From Nitrospira sp. SG-bin2 (lineage in GTDB: Bacteria; Nitrospirota; Nitrospiria; Nitrospirales; Nitrospiraceae), in the NCBI GenBank assembly GCA_002083405.1, contig LVWT01000015.1:11336-75335 (forward strand): a DNA stretch of 64,000 nucleotides, written 5' to 3'. Below the pieces are notes generated by a model. The model was not told the DNA's origin, ran no database searches, and worked only from the letters and a program-made list of their open reading frames with translations. Positions 48,238 through 55,856 of the stretch are shown one piece after another (within the stretch, counting starts at the first letter, position 1; each line of letters begins with the position of its first letter). Both the position numbers and the translations under genes were made by a program.

Positions 48238-48906
48238 TCACGATTCTTCTCTCAAGCCTGCCTTGCCGAACCGTTTGCCGAGTTCCATATAGATGTCCTG
48301 CAGTGCAATGTCGTGATAGCCCAGGACCATGAGGGTGTGAAACAACAGGTCGGCGATTTCGTAGACAATTTCTTCCCGCTTGCCGCCTTTCGATGCCAGC
48401 AGCACTTCACCGGCTTCTTCCGCGACTTTCTTGAGAATCTTATCGTGGCCTCCCTCGAACAACTTCGTCGTGTAAGAGCCTGTCCGCGGATGCGCCCGGC
48501 GATCTCGTATTGTCTGCAAGACCGCATTGAGAATACCGCCCGCGGCATCCTGCGTCTTGTCCCCGCCAATCCGGCCCTGCTCGTCGAGTCTGACGAAGAA
48601 ACAGGCGCGCTCACCCGTGTGACAGGTGGGTCCCACCGCCTGGGCCTTCACCAGTATGGTGTCATGGTCGCAATCGACGAAAAGATCTTTCACATGCAGC
48701 GCGTGGCCGGATGTTTCGCCTTTCTCCCAAAGCTGCCTGCGAGACCGGCTCCAAAAATGGACCCGCTTCGTGGTAAGGGTCCTGGCAATGGCCTCCTGAT
48801 TCATATAGCCAAGCATGAGGACCGATCCGTCCAGCCAGTCCTGAACGACTGCCGGAAGCAAACCCTGCTCATCGAACTTGAATTGATCCGCCGATATCTC
48901 ACTCAT
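48238..48906 (-). CDS. hisI: fused phosphoribosyl-AMP cyclohydrolase/phosphoribosyl-ATP pyrophosphatase
   Basis: The 222-residue HisIE catalyses histidine steps 2 and 3. The HisI part (to about residue 110) has [37 protein letters not shown] and [11 protein letters not shown], with metal ligands in the DxDxD and [12 protein letters not shown] (Cys/His). The HisE part (about 120-215) has the E..EE motif in [20 protein letters not shown] and [14 protein letters not shown]. Start at 48906 gives a four-base gap to hisF; a longer frame exists to 48954. Confidence 0.94.
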   Translation of the reverse strand: MSEISADQFKFDEQGLLPAVVQDWLDGSVLMLGYMNQEAIARTLTTKRVHFWSRSRRQLWEKGETSGHALHVKDLFVDCDHDTILVKAQAVGPTCHTGERACFFVRLDEQGRIGGDKTQDAAGGILNAVLQTIRDRRAHPRTGSYTTKLFEGGHDKILKKVAEEAGEVLLASKGGKREEIVYEIADLLFHTLMVLGYHDIALQDIYMELGKRFGKAGLREES

Positions 48907-48910
48907 CTGT

Positions 48911-49693
48911 TCACGCCGCCTGCGCAACTCCATCCGACCGCACGGGAATGCCACGCGTCTTCAGATAAGCCTTGGCCTGTTGAATCGTGTAGGTCCGAAA
49001 ATGAAATATCGAGGCGGCCAATACCGCATCGGCCTTCCCTTTGGCAAACCCTTCGTACAGATGGTCGAGCGTCCCAACGCCACCAGAGGCAATCACGGGA
49101 ATCGAAACCGTTCCGGATACGGCAGCCGTCAGGCCAAGATCGTACCCGCTTTGCCGCCCATCTTGATCCATGCTCGTCAAAAGGATTTCGCCCGCGCCAA
49201 AGCGTTCCATTCTCTTCGCCCATTCGGCCACATCAAGCCCGGTCGCTTTTCTCCCGCCATGCGTAAACACTTCCCAGCTGCCCCCGGCGACGCTCCGTTT
49301 GGCATCGATGGCGACCACGATACATTGCGTACCGAATCGCTGGGCCGCCTCTTTCACAAACTCAGGCCGCTCCACCGCGGCCGTGTTGATACTCACCTTG
49401 TCCGCTCCGGCATTCAACAGAGTACGGACATCCTCGACCGTCCGTACGCCACCCCCGACCGTGACCGGCATGAACACCCGCGCCGCAGTCTGTTCGACCA
49501 CATCGATGATCGTCTTCCGGTTTTCATGCGACGCGGTGATGTCCAGAAAGCACAGTTCGTCTGCGCCCTCACGATCATAGGCAGCGGCCACTTCGACCGG
49601 ATCACCCGCATCCCGAAGCGCCACGAAGCTGACACCTTTGACCACACGGCCATCTTTGACGTCAAGACAGGGAATGATGCGCTTGGTCAACAT
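48911..49693 (-). CDS. hisF: imidazole glycerol phosphate synthase cyclase subunit
   Basis: The 260-residue TIM barrel starts [20 protein letters not shown] (catalytic Asp in CLDVKDG) and carries the second catalytic Asp in [35 protein letters not shown] and [19 protein letters not shown] are phosphate-binding loops. It uses ammonia from HisH to form IGP and AICAR. It is about 60 bases after hisA. Confidence 0.97.
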   Translation of the reverse strand: MLTKRIIPCLDVKDGRVVKGVSFVALRDAGDPVEVAAAYDREGADELCFLDITASHENRKTIIDVVEQTAARVFMPVTVGGGVRTVEDVRTLLNAGADKVSINTAAVERPEFVKEAAQRFGTQCIVVAIDAKRSVAGGSWEVFTHGGRKATGLDVAEWAKRMERFGAGEILLTSMDQDGRQSGYDLGLTAAVSGTVSIPVIASGGVGTLDHLYEGFAKGKADAVLAASIFHFRTYTIQQAKAYLKTRGIPVRSDGVAQAA

Positions 49694-49751
49694 CTTTGGT
49701 CCGTGAGGCGTGAGGGGTAAGGAGTGCGCGAGAGAATTGTCTTCATACCCT

Positions 49752-50477
49752 TCACCCCTTACCGAGAGCTGCTACCGCGGCTCGATAGTCCAATTTGCCG
49801 TCGTAGAGGGCCTTGCCCACAATCGCCCCTTCGACACGAGGACCGAGCGATCGCACCGCTAACAGGTCTTCGATTCGGCTGATCCCGCCTGATGCAATGA
49901 CCGGACAGGATGCATGGGCCACAATTTCTTCCAGGGCCGGAATGTTCGGCCCGTTCAACATGCCGTCACGCGCAATATCCGTGTAGATGACCGCTCCAAT
50001 CGCGCAGCCCGATACCTCTTTCAGCAGATCGACCGCGCGGACATCCGACACCGCCGTCCAACCCTTCACGGCCACTTTACCGCCGCGCGCATCGAGGCCC
50101 AGAAGAATCCGTCCGGGAAACTCCTTGCAAGCCTGTTCGAGAAACGCCCGATCCATGAGCGCCGCCGTACCGAGCACCACACGGAACACCCCGGCGTGAA
50201 GATACCGTCGAACCGTTTCAATCGTCCTGATCCCTCCGCCCACCTGCACCTTCACACTCACCGTCTTGATGACGGCTTCGATCTGGGGCAGATTACGGGG
50301 TTCACCGTCCACTGCGCCGTTCAGATCCACGACATGGATGAGATCCGCGCCGCCTGCTTGCCATTGTTTTGCCACCGCCTGCACATCGTCCGAATACACC
50401 GTCTCTGCAGCCATATCGCCTTGGCGCAACCGGACACAGCGGCCGTCCTTCAAATCGATCGCCGGAATGACCAGCAC
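49752..50477 (-). CDS. hisA: phosphoribosylformimino-AICAR-phosphate isomerase
   Basis: The GTG at 50477 begins [20 protein letters not shown] and gives 241 residues, the usual size. The catalytic acids are D in AIDLKDG and D in [32 protein letters not shown] is the phosphate-binding loop. An in-frame longer start runs back into the upstream lipoprotein gene and is rejected. The start is one base after that gene's stop, so they are coupled. Confidence 0.96.
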   Translation of the reverse strand: MLVIPAIDLKDGRCVRLRQGDMAAETVYSDDVQAVAKQWQAGGADLIHVVDLNGAVDGEPRNLPQIEAVIKTVSVKVQVGGGIRTIETVRRYLHAGVFRVVLGTAALMDRAFLEQACKEFPGRILLGLDARGGKVAVKGWTAVSDVRAVDLLKEVSGCAIGAVIYTDIARDGMLNGPNIPALEEIVAHASCPVIASGGISRIEDLLAVRSLGPRVEGAIVGKALYDGKLDYRAAVAALGKG

Positions 50478-50478
50478 G

Positions 50479-51237
50479 TTACTTCTCTCTTCCCGCGCCG
50501 AACGGAAATTCCTTGAGAATTTCCTCGACGCCGTATTCGGCGAGTTCCTCTGCCGTGACGAACATCCCGTATCGTTTGACGAATCCGACAAAATCCTCCG
50601 TCAACGGCCGCTGTCGCTCATAGTAGTGGCCGATCCAAAGCACCCGCCCGTCCGCCGCCACCACCTTCACCTCAAAACCGACAGAAGCGGCGGGATTCGC
50701 TCCGAGCCGGCTGCCGACCCGTTCCTGATACATGGACACGTAGCCGATCATGGCTGCATCGGCCTTCAGCTTCTTGGCCAACGACGCCGCTGCTGCTTCA
50801 GGCTTGGCCGCCGAAAGCGTGCCCTCTGCAGCTGCAGCCTTGGCCGAATCACCAAGCGGCACGATCTGCAGTCCGTCCCATTCTTGAAGTCGCTTCCAGA
50901 ATAATTGCGTGATGCGTTCCGCCGCATGACCTGGGAGGGAAACAGCTTGCCGGGAAGGCGGTTCCACATCTGAAGGAATCGCCAAGGACATCTCTGACTG
51001 GCGGATACCCTGAGGAGTCGAGAAATGGAGATTACCCTGATCCCGCACCTGCGGCGTAACAATCGCAGTAAACGGCACCAACGCCATGGATCGAACGGTA
51101 TATCGCGGCAGTTGATCCGACGACTCCGTCCGGACCTTCCAACCACTGCAGCCCGCAACCACAAACGCCAACACCATTAACGTGAGGACATGAGGCATCA
51201 AGCGTATCGTGCTAAATCGAAGATCGTATCTGTTCAT
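50479..51237 (-). CDS. lipoprotein inside the his operon
   Basis: Start at 51237 gives 252 residues with a signal and lipobox (LMVLAFVVAGCSG). The body has ATP-free alpha/beta character, ERITQLFWKRLQEW, a low-complexity Ala-rich stretch (KPEAAAASLAKKLKADAAMI) and a beta-rich end (VGFEVKVVAADGRVLWIGHY), similar to proteins of the GNA1162/DUF799-type or TolB-N-like outer-membrane lipoproteins. The family is not certain. An upstream frame to 51426 has no signal. It is coupled to hisA (TAA then GTG). Confidence 0.75.
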   Translation of the reverse strand: MNRYDLRFSTIRLMPHVLTLMVLAFVVAGCSGWKVRTESSDQLPRYTVRSMALVPFTAIVTPQVRDQGNLHFSTPQGIRQSEMSLAIPSDVEPPSRQAVSLPGHAAERITQLFWKRLQEWDGLQIVPLGDSAKAAAAEGTLSAAKPEAAAASLAKKLKADAAMIGYVSMYQERVGSRLGANPAASVGFEVKVVAADGRVLWIGHYYERQRPLTEDFVGFVKRYGMFVTAEELAEYGVEEILKEFPFGAGREK

Positions 51238-51438
51238 AGTCGATATTCTAGCCCGCATGATTCGTGACAGTTCGTCGCGAAATCGCCAAGCCGCGTCGTG
51301 AGACCGGCGCGCGGAGCCCGGAGAACCTGAGGCGTACTCGTGCAGTAAATCGAAGGCTCGATGGGCGAGCCCGCCGGCCGCGGCGTGTCGCAGCAGCGGA
51401 TCGGCGATTGCAGCAGAAGTGTTCATGAATCATGTGGG

Positions 51439-52050
51439 CTAAGCTTTCCACTCTCCAAAATTCCTGATCAACCGCAACCCCACGGTCTGGCTTTTCTCCG
51501 GGTGAAACTGGCAAGCCACGATATTGTCCTTCCACACACTCGATACGAACGGGATGCCGTAGGTCGTTATCGTCGCGGCTAGCTGCTTGTCGCTGGGGTC
51601 CACAAAATACGAATGTACAAAATACCAATCAGATCCGTCCGCAACCCCGTCGAACAGTGGACACGCTCGTTGGGCATGGACTTGATTCCAGCCCATGTGC
51701 GGCACTTTCAACGCCTGCCCACCCTCGAATCGCCGGACCGTTCCTTGAATGATATCGAGTCCTTTATGGGGGCCGAATTCTTCACTCTCGGTAAACAAAA
51801 CTTGAAGGCCCAAGCAAATCCCAAGAAACGGCTTGCCCGCTTGGATTGCTGTTCGGATCGGTTCCACCAATCCATACTGCTCGATATTCGCCATGCAATC
51901 ACCGAACGCGCCGACGCCGGGAAGCACCACATGACTTGCATTGCCGATCACCCGCGCATCGCGCGTTACGACGGCCTGATGCCCCACAGCCTCGAAGGCC
52001 TTGGAGACACTGCGGAGATTTCCCATACCGTAGTCGATAATGGCAATCAT
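51439..52050 (-). CDS. hisH: imidazole glycerol phosphate synthase glutamine amidotransferase subunit
   Basis: The 203-residue class I glutamine amidotransferase has IAIIDYGMGNLRSVSKAFEA, the nucleophile Cys in PFLGICLGLQVLF (about residue 80), and the His/Glu pair in VACQFHPEKSQTVGLR. It supplies ammonia to HisF. It is preceded by an accessory island instead of the expected hisB. Confidence 0.97.
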   Translation of the reverse strand: MIAIIDYGMGNLRSVSKAFEAVGHQAVVTRDARVIGNASHVVLPGVGAFGDCMANIEQYGLVEPIRTAIQAGKPFLGICLGLQVLFTESEEFGPHKGLDIIQGTVRRFEGGQALKVPHMGWNQVHAQRACPLFDGVADGSDWYFVHSYFVDPSDKQLAATITTYGIPFVSSVWKDNIVACQFHPEKSQTVGLRLIRNFGEWKA

Positions 52051-52136
52051 GGACCTTATCCACCCATGGAAGGGTGTAACAATACCGCATCTGCGGATGT
52101 CATGCCACTACGAATCTGGATGAGAATGCCCAAAGA

Positions 52137-52165
52137 TTGACAGGACATGGATGAACCAGTAGCCT
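52137..52165 (+). promoter_or_regulatory. possible promoter of the MNT/HepT pair
   Basis: TTGACA (52137-52142), a 17-base spacer and TAGCCT (52160-52165) lie upstream of the start at 52192. The -35 is perfect; the -10 keeps only the first, second and last conserved bases. Confidence 0.35.
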
Positions 52166-52191
52166 GAGCCGGTCAACCTACCAGGTGTGAA

Positions 52192-52587
52192 ATGAATGAC
52201 GCATCGTTAAGTGAATACATTCGCAAGGCTGTCCCAGGACTCATTGCCTTATATCGATTCGGCTCGCAGGCGAAGGGAACCGCTCGCCCTGCCAGCGACA
52301 TTGACCTTGCCATCCTCTCACGCGAGCCCGTGCCCAATCTGCGCCGATTTGATCTCGCCCAAGAGTTGGCCACGCAACTGCACCGTGATGTGGATCTTGT
52401 CGACCTTCGCACAGCATCCGCTGTGATGAAGATGCAAGTACTCTCTACCGGCGCCTGCCTGGACTCTCAGGACGAGTCGGCTCGCCGAGAGTTTGAAATG
52501 TACGCCTATTCAGACTATGCAAGGCTGAACGAGGAACGGCGCGAGATTGTGAAGGGGATCACCAAACGCGGACTGGTGTATGGCTGA
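52192..52587 (+). CDS. mntA: MntA-like minimal nucleotidyltransferase antitoxin
   Basis: The 131-residue protein has the core RFGSQAKGTARPASDIDLAI (GSx10DxD) and RDVDLVDLRTA (third Asp). The rest is helical. In HepT/MntA modules this protein AMPylates the HEPN toxin. It overlaps the next gene by eight bases, and is on the plus strand, opposite the his genes. Confidence 0.9.
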   Translation: MNDASLSEYIRKAVPGLIALYRFGSQAKGTARPASDIDLAILSREPVPNLRRFDLAQELATQLHRDVDLVDLRTASAVMKMQVLSTGACLDSQDESARREFEMYAYSDYARLNEERREIVKGITKRGLVYG

Positions 52588-52993
52588 CGATGTTGTTCTC
52601 AATAAAGCCGCCAGCATCGAGCGGTGCTTGCAGCGAATTCAGGATGAATATGCAGGCACGAAGCAGAACCTTGCCGAGAATCAGACCAAGCAGGATGCGA
52701 TTGTATTAAATCTTCAGCGCGCCTGCGAAACCGCGATCGATCTTGCCATGTACGTGGTCAGCCAACGCAAGCTTGGCGTGCCACAAGATAGCCGCGACGC
52801 ATTTACCCTCTTACAAACCGCAGGCATCCTGTCCGCAGATCTGACAACCCGCATGCAACGGATGGTCGGCTTCCGCGATATGGCTGTTCACCAATACGCC
52901 CGCCTAAATCTGGATATCATCCATGCCATCATCACTAAGCAGTTGGACGACTTCCGTGCGTTTTCTTCGACAATCGTGAAAGCGTGCGGCTGA
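52580..52993 (+). CDS. hepT: HepT-like HEPN ribonuclease toxin
   Basis: The 137-residue helical protein has the HepT motif R-x4-H as FRDMAVHQYARL (about residue 100), and LQRACETAIDLAMYVVSQRK and DSRDAFTLLQTAGIL typical of the DUF86/HepT family. It is a tRNA-degrading RNase when free of its partner. The ATG at 52580 lies within the end of mntA. Confidence 0.9.
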   Translation: MADDVVLNKAASIERCLQRIQDEYAGTKQNLAENQTKQDAIVLNLQRACETAIDLAMYVVSQRKLGVPQDSRDAFTLLQTAGILSADLTTRMQRMVGFRDMAVHQYARLNLDIIHAIITKQLDDFRAFSSTIVKACG

Positions 52994-53065
52994 GTCGAAA
53001 AGATGTGTGATTGCAAGACCTAGCAGTCATTCTCCTAGACGGTCATTCTCTTACAATTCACACAG

Positions 53066-53518
53066 TTACTCAGTATCATCCTCCTCATCTTCATCAAGGA
53101 ATTCATCGAAAATAGGCATTTCGATCTGGAATTCAGGCAGGATGGTTTTTTTGATTGGGAGCCCATGGAGCGTTTTCAACTTTCGTTTTGGGAATAATCT
53201 TTCAAAAGTCTCTATGCACCTCGCGCATAGCACAGGCTCGCCATGCTTCCCGGAAAATGACGTTCGGCAATGAAAGCACCGATAACCAATGCGGTCCAAC
53301 TCTTCAATTTCATGAACTTCTTCATGCTCTGCTTTTTTGTATTTTGCCCTATCCTGAGGATGAATTATATCTTGAAAGCACCTATGGCAATAGACAGGGT
53401 ACCCGTGTGGGTCACTAAACAGTCTCGCGCAAATACAGCACCTGAGACCAACTTCTTGGTCTCTCGATCTACGGTAGACTTCATCCGCAAAACTCATAGC
53501 CCCGCCCATTTTGACCAT
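53066..53518 (-). CDS. hypothetical double zinc-ribbon protein
   Basis: The 150-residue protein has two CxxC...CxxC units: CCICARLFSDPHGYPVYCHR followed by C (residues 27-47) and CFHCRTSFSGKHGEPVLCAR followed by C (about 80-100). The similar loops (HGYPVYC and HGEPVLC) suggest duplication. The C terminus is strongly acidic (EFLDEDEEDDTE). An ATG seven codons in (53497, MSFADEVY) is likely the true start. No family recognised. It begins directly after the phosphatase-like gene (TGA, then ATG). Confidence 0.6.
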   Translation of the reverse strand: MVKMGGAMSFADEVYRRSRDQEVGLRCCICARLFSDPHGYPVYCHRCFQDIIHPQDRAKYKKAEHEEVHEIEELDRIGYRCFHCRTSFSGKHGEPVLCARCIETFERLFPKRKLKTLHGLPIKKTILPEFQIEMPIFDEFLDEDEEDDTE

Positions 53519-54154
53519 TCATGATATAGCGCTAATGTTATGGCAATTTACCTCGTGAAGCCATATATAAGCTGCGACAGGAGCCGACCGATCAATTCCG
53601 GCACTGCAGTGAAGGAGGATTGGTTTAGGCAAAGCACGAAAAGCTTCCAACGCTTTCGCTTGAACTACCTTAAGTTCACCAGCAAAAGAATCACCACCCG
53701 AATCTTGGCGATGTGCCGGATCATCCCAAGGGATATGACGGACTTCAAATCCCTCTTTTCGATAGCAATCGACAAGATTTTTTGAGCCAAGATTGAGGCC
53801 ACTGTAGTGAGCCAGTTCTTTCTCGTGCATGAGACAGATAACTCCGCGAATCCCGGATTTCTTAACACGGTCTATCCAAGTGAAAATCAATGGGGTAGCA
53901 GACGAGGGAAGGTCGCGACCACTCCCTCCAAAATCTGGATGATGTCGGAGCGGTCGGTGGGCACACGCCAAACTGTCGAAAATGACCCATACGAGAAGTT
54001 GAGATTCGTCACCGGCCTTGAGCTTTTTCCCAAGAGCAGACATTTCCTGCCGGATTTTTTGCGCCTTTTCTTTCAGGATGTCATCGCTTTGATTCATAAT
54101 ATGAAAAACAAAATGGAGGCTATATATCTGTAGCATCCCCTCCATCGATAGCAC
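53519..54154 (-). CDS. protein tyrosine phosphatase-like protein
   Basis: The 211-residue frame carries the CX5R phosphatase loop in ILLHCSAGIDRSAPVAAYIW (about residue 183) and a plausible general-acid loop IPWDDPAHRQDSGGD about 40 residues earlier. VICLMHEKELAHY is the preceding beta-strand/loop. It looks like a dual-specificity or lipid-type phosphatase. The start is uncertain: ATG at 54097 (MNQSDDILKEK) is also possible and no clear ribosome site is seen. AT-rich. It is followed without gap by the zinc-ribbon gene. Confidence 0.7.
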   Translation of the reverse strand: MLSMEGMLQIYSLHFVFHIMNQSDDILKEKAQKIRQEMSALGKKLKAGDESQLLVWVIFDSLACAHRPLRHHPDFGGSGRDLPSSATPLIFTWIDRVKKSGIRGVICLMHEKELAHYSGLNLGSKNLVDCYRKEGFEVRHIPWDDPAHRQDSGGDSFAGELKVVQAKALEAFRALPKPILLHCSAGIDRSAPVAAYIWLHEVNCHNISAIS

Positions 54155-54160
54155 CTGTCC

Positions 54161-54211
54161 TTGCCAGCCGCTCTTCCAACCTCGTCGCCTGATCGAGCGC
54201 CTTGAGGATGG
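54161..54211 (-). pseudogene. decayed copy of the hisB 3' end
   Basis: On the minus strand this encodes LKALDQATRLEERLA, near-identical to the end of intact HisB (KALDQATMPEERLA). At DNA level a 16-base block (54182-54197) is identical to 55301-55316, and a second (54196-54211) matches 55327-55342 at 15 of 16, with 12 bases (four codons) deleted between. It has no start and lies 1.1 kb from intact hisB. Confidence 0.7.
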
Positions 54212-54224
54212 ATAAGATTTTCTA

Positions 54225-54446
54225 TTAGGCAGACAGCTTGCTCGATCGTGCCCGTCCGACTCGCACCAGCGTTCGTAGCGCCTCGTTCACAGACTCTGAG
54301 GTGCGAAACACTTTCGCCACGTCAGGCGAAAGCACAACCACGTTGCTCCCTTCCGCATGCTGTTTGGCATACTTCCCGCGGACGCCATGACTGAAATCAT
54401 ATTCGGGAAGCATATCTGACCGTCTCTCACGGACAACCTTTTTCAC
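54225..54446 (-). CDS. small hypothetical protein
   Basis: The 73-residue protein (KYAKQHAEGSNVVVLSPDVA, then KVFRTSESVNEALRTLVRVG) resembles small antitoxin-type proteins with a C-terminal helix, but I cannot name a family. It begins nine bases after the DUF2442 stop, as the third gene of an apparent operon. Confidence 0.6.
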   Translation of the reverse strand: MKKVVRERRSDMLPEYDFSHGVRGKYAKQHAEGSNVVVLSPDVAKVFRTSESVNEALRTLVRVGRARSSKLSA

Positions 54447-54455
54447 GAATATCGG

Positions 54456-54710
54456 CTACGCCAACACCCAAACTCCATTCGCTTTGATTTCTCGATACAT
54501 CGCATCCGGCGCGAGATCGATCTGCCCCGGCCACGCGACAGCACCGTGGTCCACAAACACTTGCTTGAAGTAAGCCGGGTCCTTCAGCGGCTCGAATACT
54601 CCGCTCAAATGTTCCGGTTTGAAACGAACCTCGCCCGCCAGCCCATCCATAAATCTCACAAATAAACCGAGAGGTTCCAGCGGTTTCACTTCGACGACAT
54701 CCCAGTACAT
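54456..54710 (-). CDS. DUF2442 domain protein
   Basis: Start at 54710 (MYWDVVEVKPLEPLGLFVRF) after GGGGG gives 84 residues. The pattern FxDGxxGEVRFKPEHLSGVF and AVAWPGQIDLAPDAMYREI is the DUF2442 signature. DUF2442 genes pair widely with DUF4160 genes, as here, and are treated as putative toxin-antitoxin elements. Ten bases separate the two. Confidence 0.88.
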   Translation of the reverse strand: MYWDVVEVKPLEPLGLFVRFMDGLAGEVRFKPEHLSGVFEPLKDPAYFKQVFVDHGAVAWPGQIDLAPDAMYREIKANGVWVLA

Positions 54711-54720
54711 CGTTACCCCC

Positions 54721-54981
54721 TTACACGAGCGGTGCAATCGGCTTCGGAGCTTGCTTTTCCCGACAGAGATCCCAATCGCTGAGCAATTCCCCTCGATGTA
54801 ACTCCGCCCAGTCCAGGACTAGGTCGAGCGCTCGTCTTGGCAGTTGCCCCTCCAATACTTGCAGATTCTTTATGTCCACCGTGGCCTGAAACTCGGCGTA
54901 CTCTGCGTGAAAATGTGGCGGGGCATGGTCATTGAAAAACATCTTGATGACGATTCCATAGAACGCGCTAATTGTTGGCAT
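54721..54981 (-). CDS. DUF4160 domain protein
   Basis: The 86-residue protein has the DUF4160 signature (MPTISAFYGIVIKMFFNDHA followed by PPHFHAEYAEFQATVDI). The HxPPHFHA segment has closely spaced His residues that may bind metal. It is first of a three-gene cluster with DUF2442. Confidence 0.88.
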   Translation of the reverse strand: MPTISAFYGIVIKMFFNDHAPPHFHAEYAEFQATVDIKNLQVLEGQLPRRALDLVLDWAELHRGELLSDWDLCREKQAPKPIAPLV

Positions 54982-55141
54982 TATTCCAAATGATCCAAAG
55001 CCTCAATGACAATGAAATTTTATGCTCGCCTCGCGCATAAAGCAATTCCGCATGCACTGGTGGTTTTCCAAATACAAAGGGCAGGCTCCTTTTCAGAAAC
55101 CTGCCCCTTCAGTATATCAATAACATCATTTTCTGAGCGAA

Positions 55142-55244
55142 GTTGCGGGTGGCGCTGATCTGGGCGCTCAACCGCCCGCAGCGGGGTCCCTACACCGGGC
55201 GGGGTGCGAGGACGGTTGGGCTGATCAGCGACAGGACCCGCAAC
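55142..55244. repeat. 103-bp palindromic element at the hisB 3' end
   Basis: Arms GTTGCGGGT (55142-55150) and ACCCGCAAC (55236-55244), with CGCTGATC (55153-55160) and GATCAGCG (55223-55230) inside, form a near-symmetric inverted repeat. It ends four bases after the start of the hisB stop region. It could act as a bidirectional terminator or be a mobile miniature repeat. Confidence 0.6.
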
Positions 55245-55247
55245 GGC

Positions 55248-55856
55248 CTACAGTATCCCCTTCGTCGAGAGGACTTTGCCGGCCAGGCGCTCCTCCGGCA
55301 TCGTCGCCTGATCGAGGGCTTTGGCCAGCGCCTTGAAGATGGCCTCCATGATGTGGTGCGGATTGCGGCCGTACATAAGATTGACGTGCAAATTGAGCCC
55401 GCCATGAGTGACAAAGGCCTGGAAGAAATCCTCGAACAGCCCCAAGTCGAACGCTTTGATCTTCCGGTCCGGCAGATTCACGTTATACACGAGGAACGGC
55501 CGGCCGCTGAGATCCACGGTCACTTGCGCCAAGGTTTCATCCAGCGGCGCCGAAGCAAACCCGAATCGTTTGATCCCGGCTTTTTCGCCCAACGCCCGGT
55601 GGAAGGCCTGACCCATCACGATGCCGACATCTTCGACCGTATGGTGCTCGTCAATGTCGATGTCGCCTTTAGCCTTGACGGTCAAATCAAAAAACCCATG
55701 CTTGGAGAGCAGCTCCAGCATGTGGTCGAAAAACCGGATGCCGGTGTCGATCTTTCCCTGTCCCGCCCCGTCCAAGGTCCACTCGACCTGGATATCGGTT
55801 TCTTTCGTGGCACGTTGAACCGCGGCCTGCCGTGGGGCCGATCCGTTCTTCTTCAC
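55248..55856 (-). CDS. hisB: imidazoleglycerol-phosphate dehydratase
   Basis: The 202-residue monofunctional HisB has the two Mn-binding repeats: FFDHMLELLSKHG and DIDIDEHHTVEDVGI (HxxHH-type), and later FDLGLFEDFFQAF, THGGLNLHVNLMYGRNPHHI and EAIFKALAKALDQATMPEER. Length is standard. Its first four bases overlap hisD. A degraded copy of its 3' end lies 1.1 kb downstream. Confidence 0.97.
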   Translation of the reverse strand: MKKNGSAPRQAAVQRATKETDIQVEWTLDGAGQGKIDTGIRFFDHMLELLSKHGFFDLTVKAKGDIDIDEHHTVEDVGIVMGQAFHRALGEKAGIKRFGFASAPLDETLAQVTVDLSGRPFLVYNVNLPDRKIKAFDLGLFEDFFQAFVTHGGLNLHVNLMYGRNPHHIMEAIFKALAKALDQATMPEERLAGKVLSTKGIL

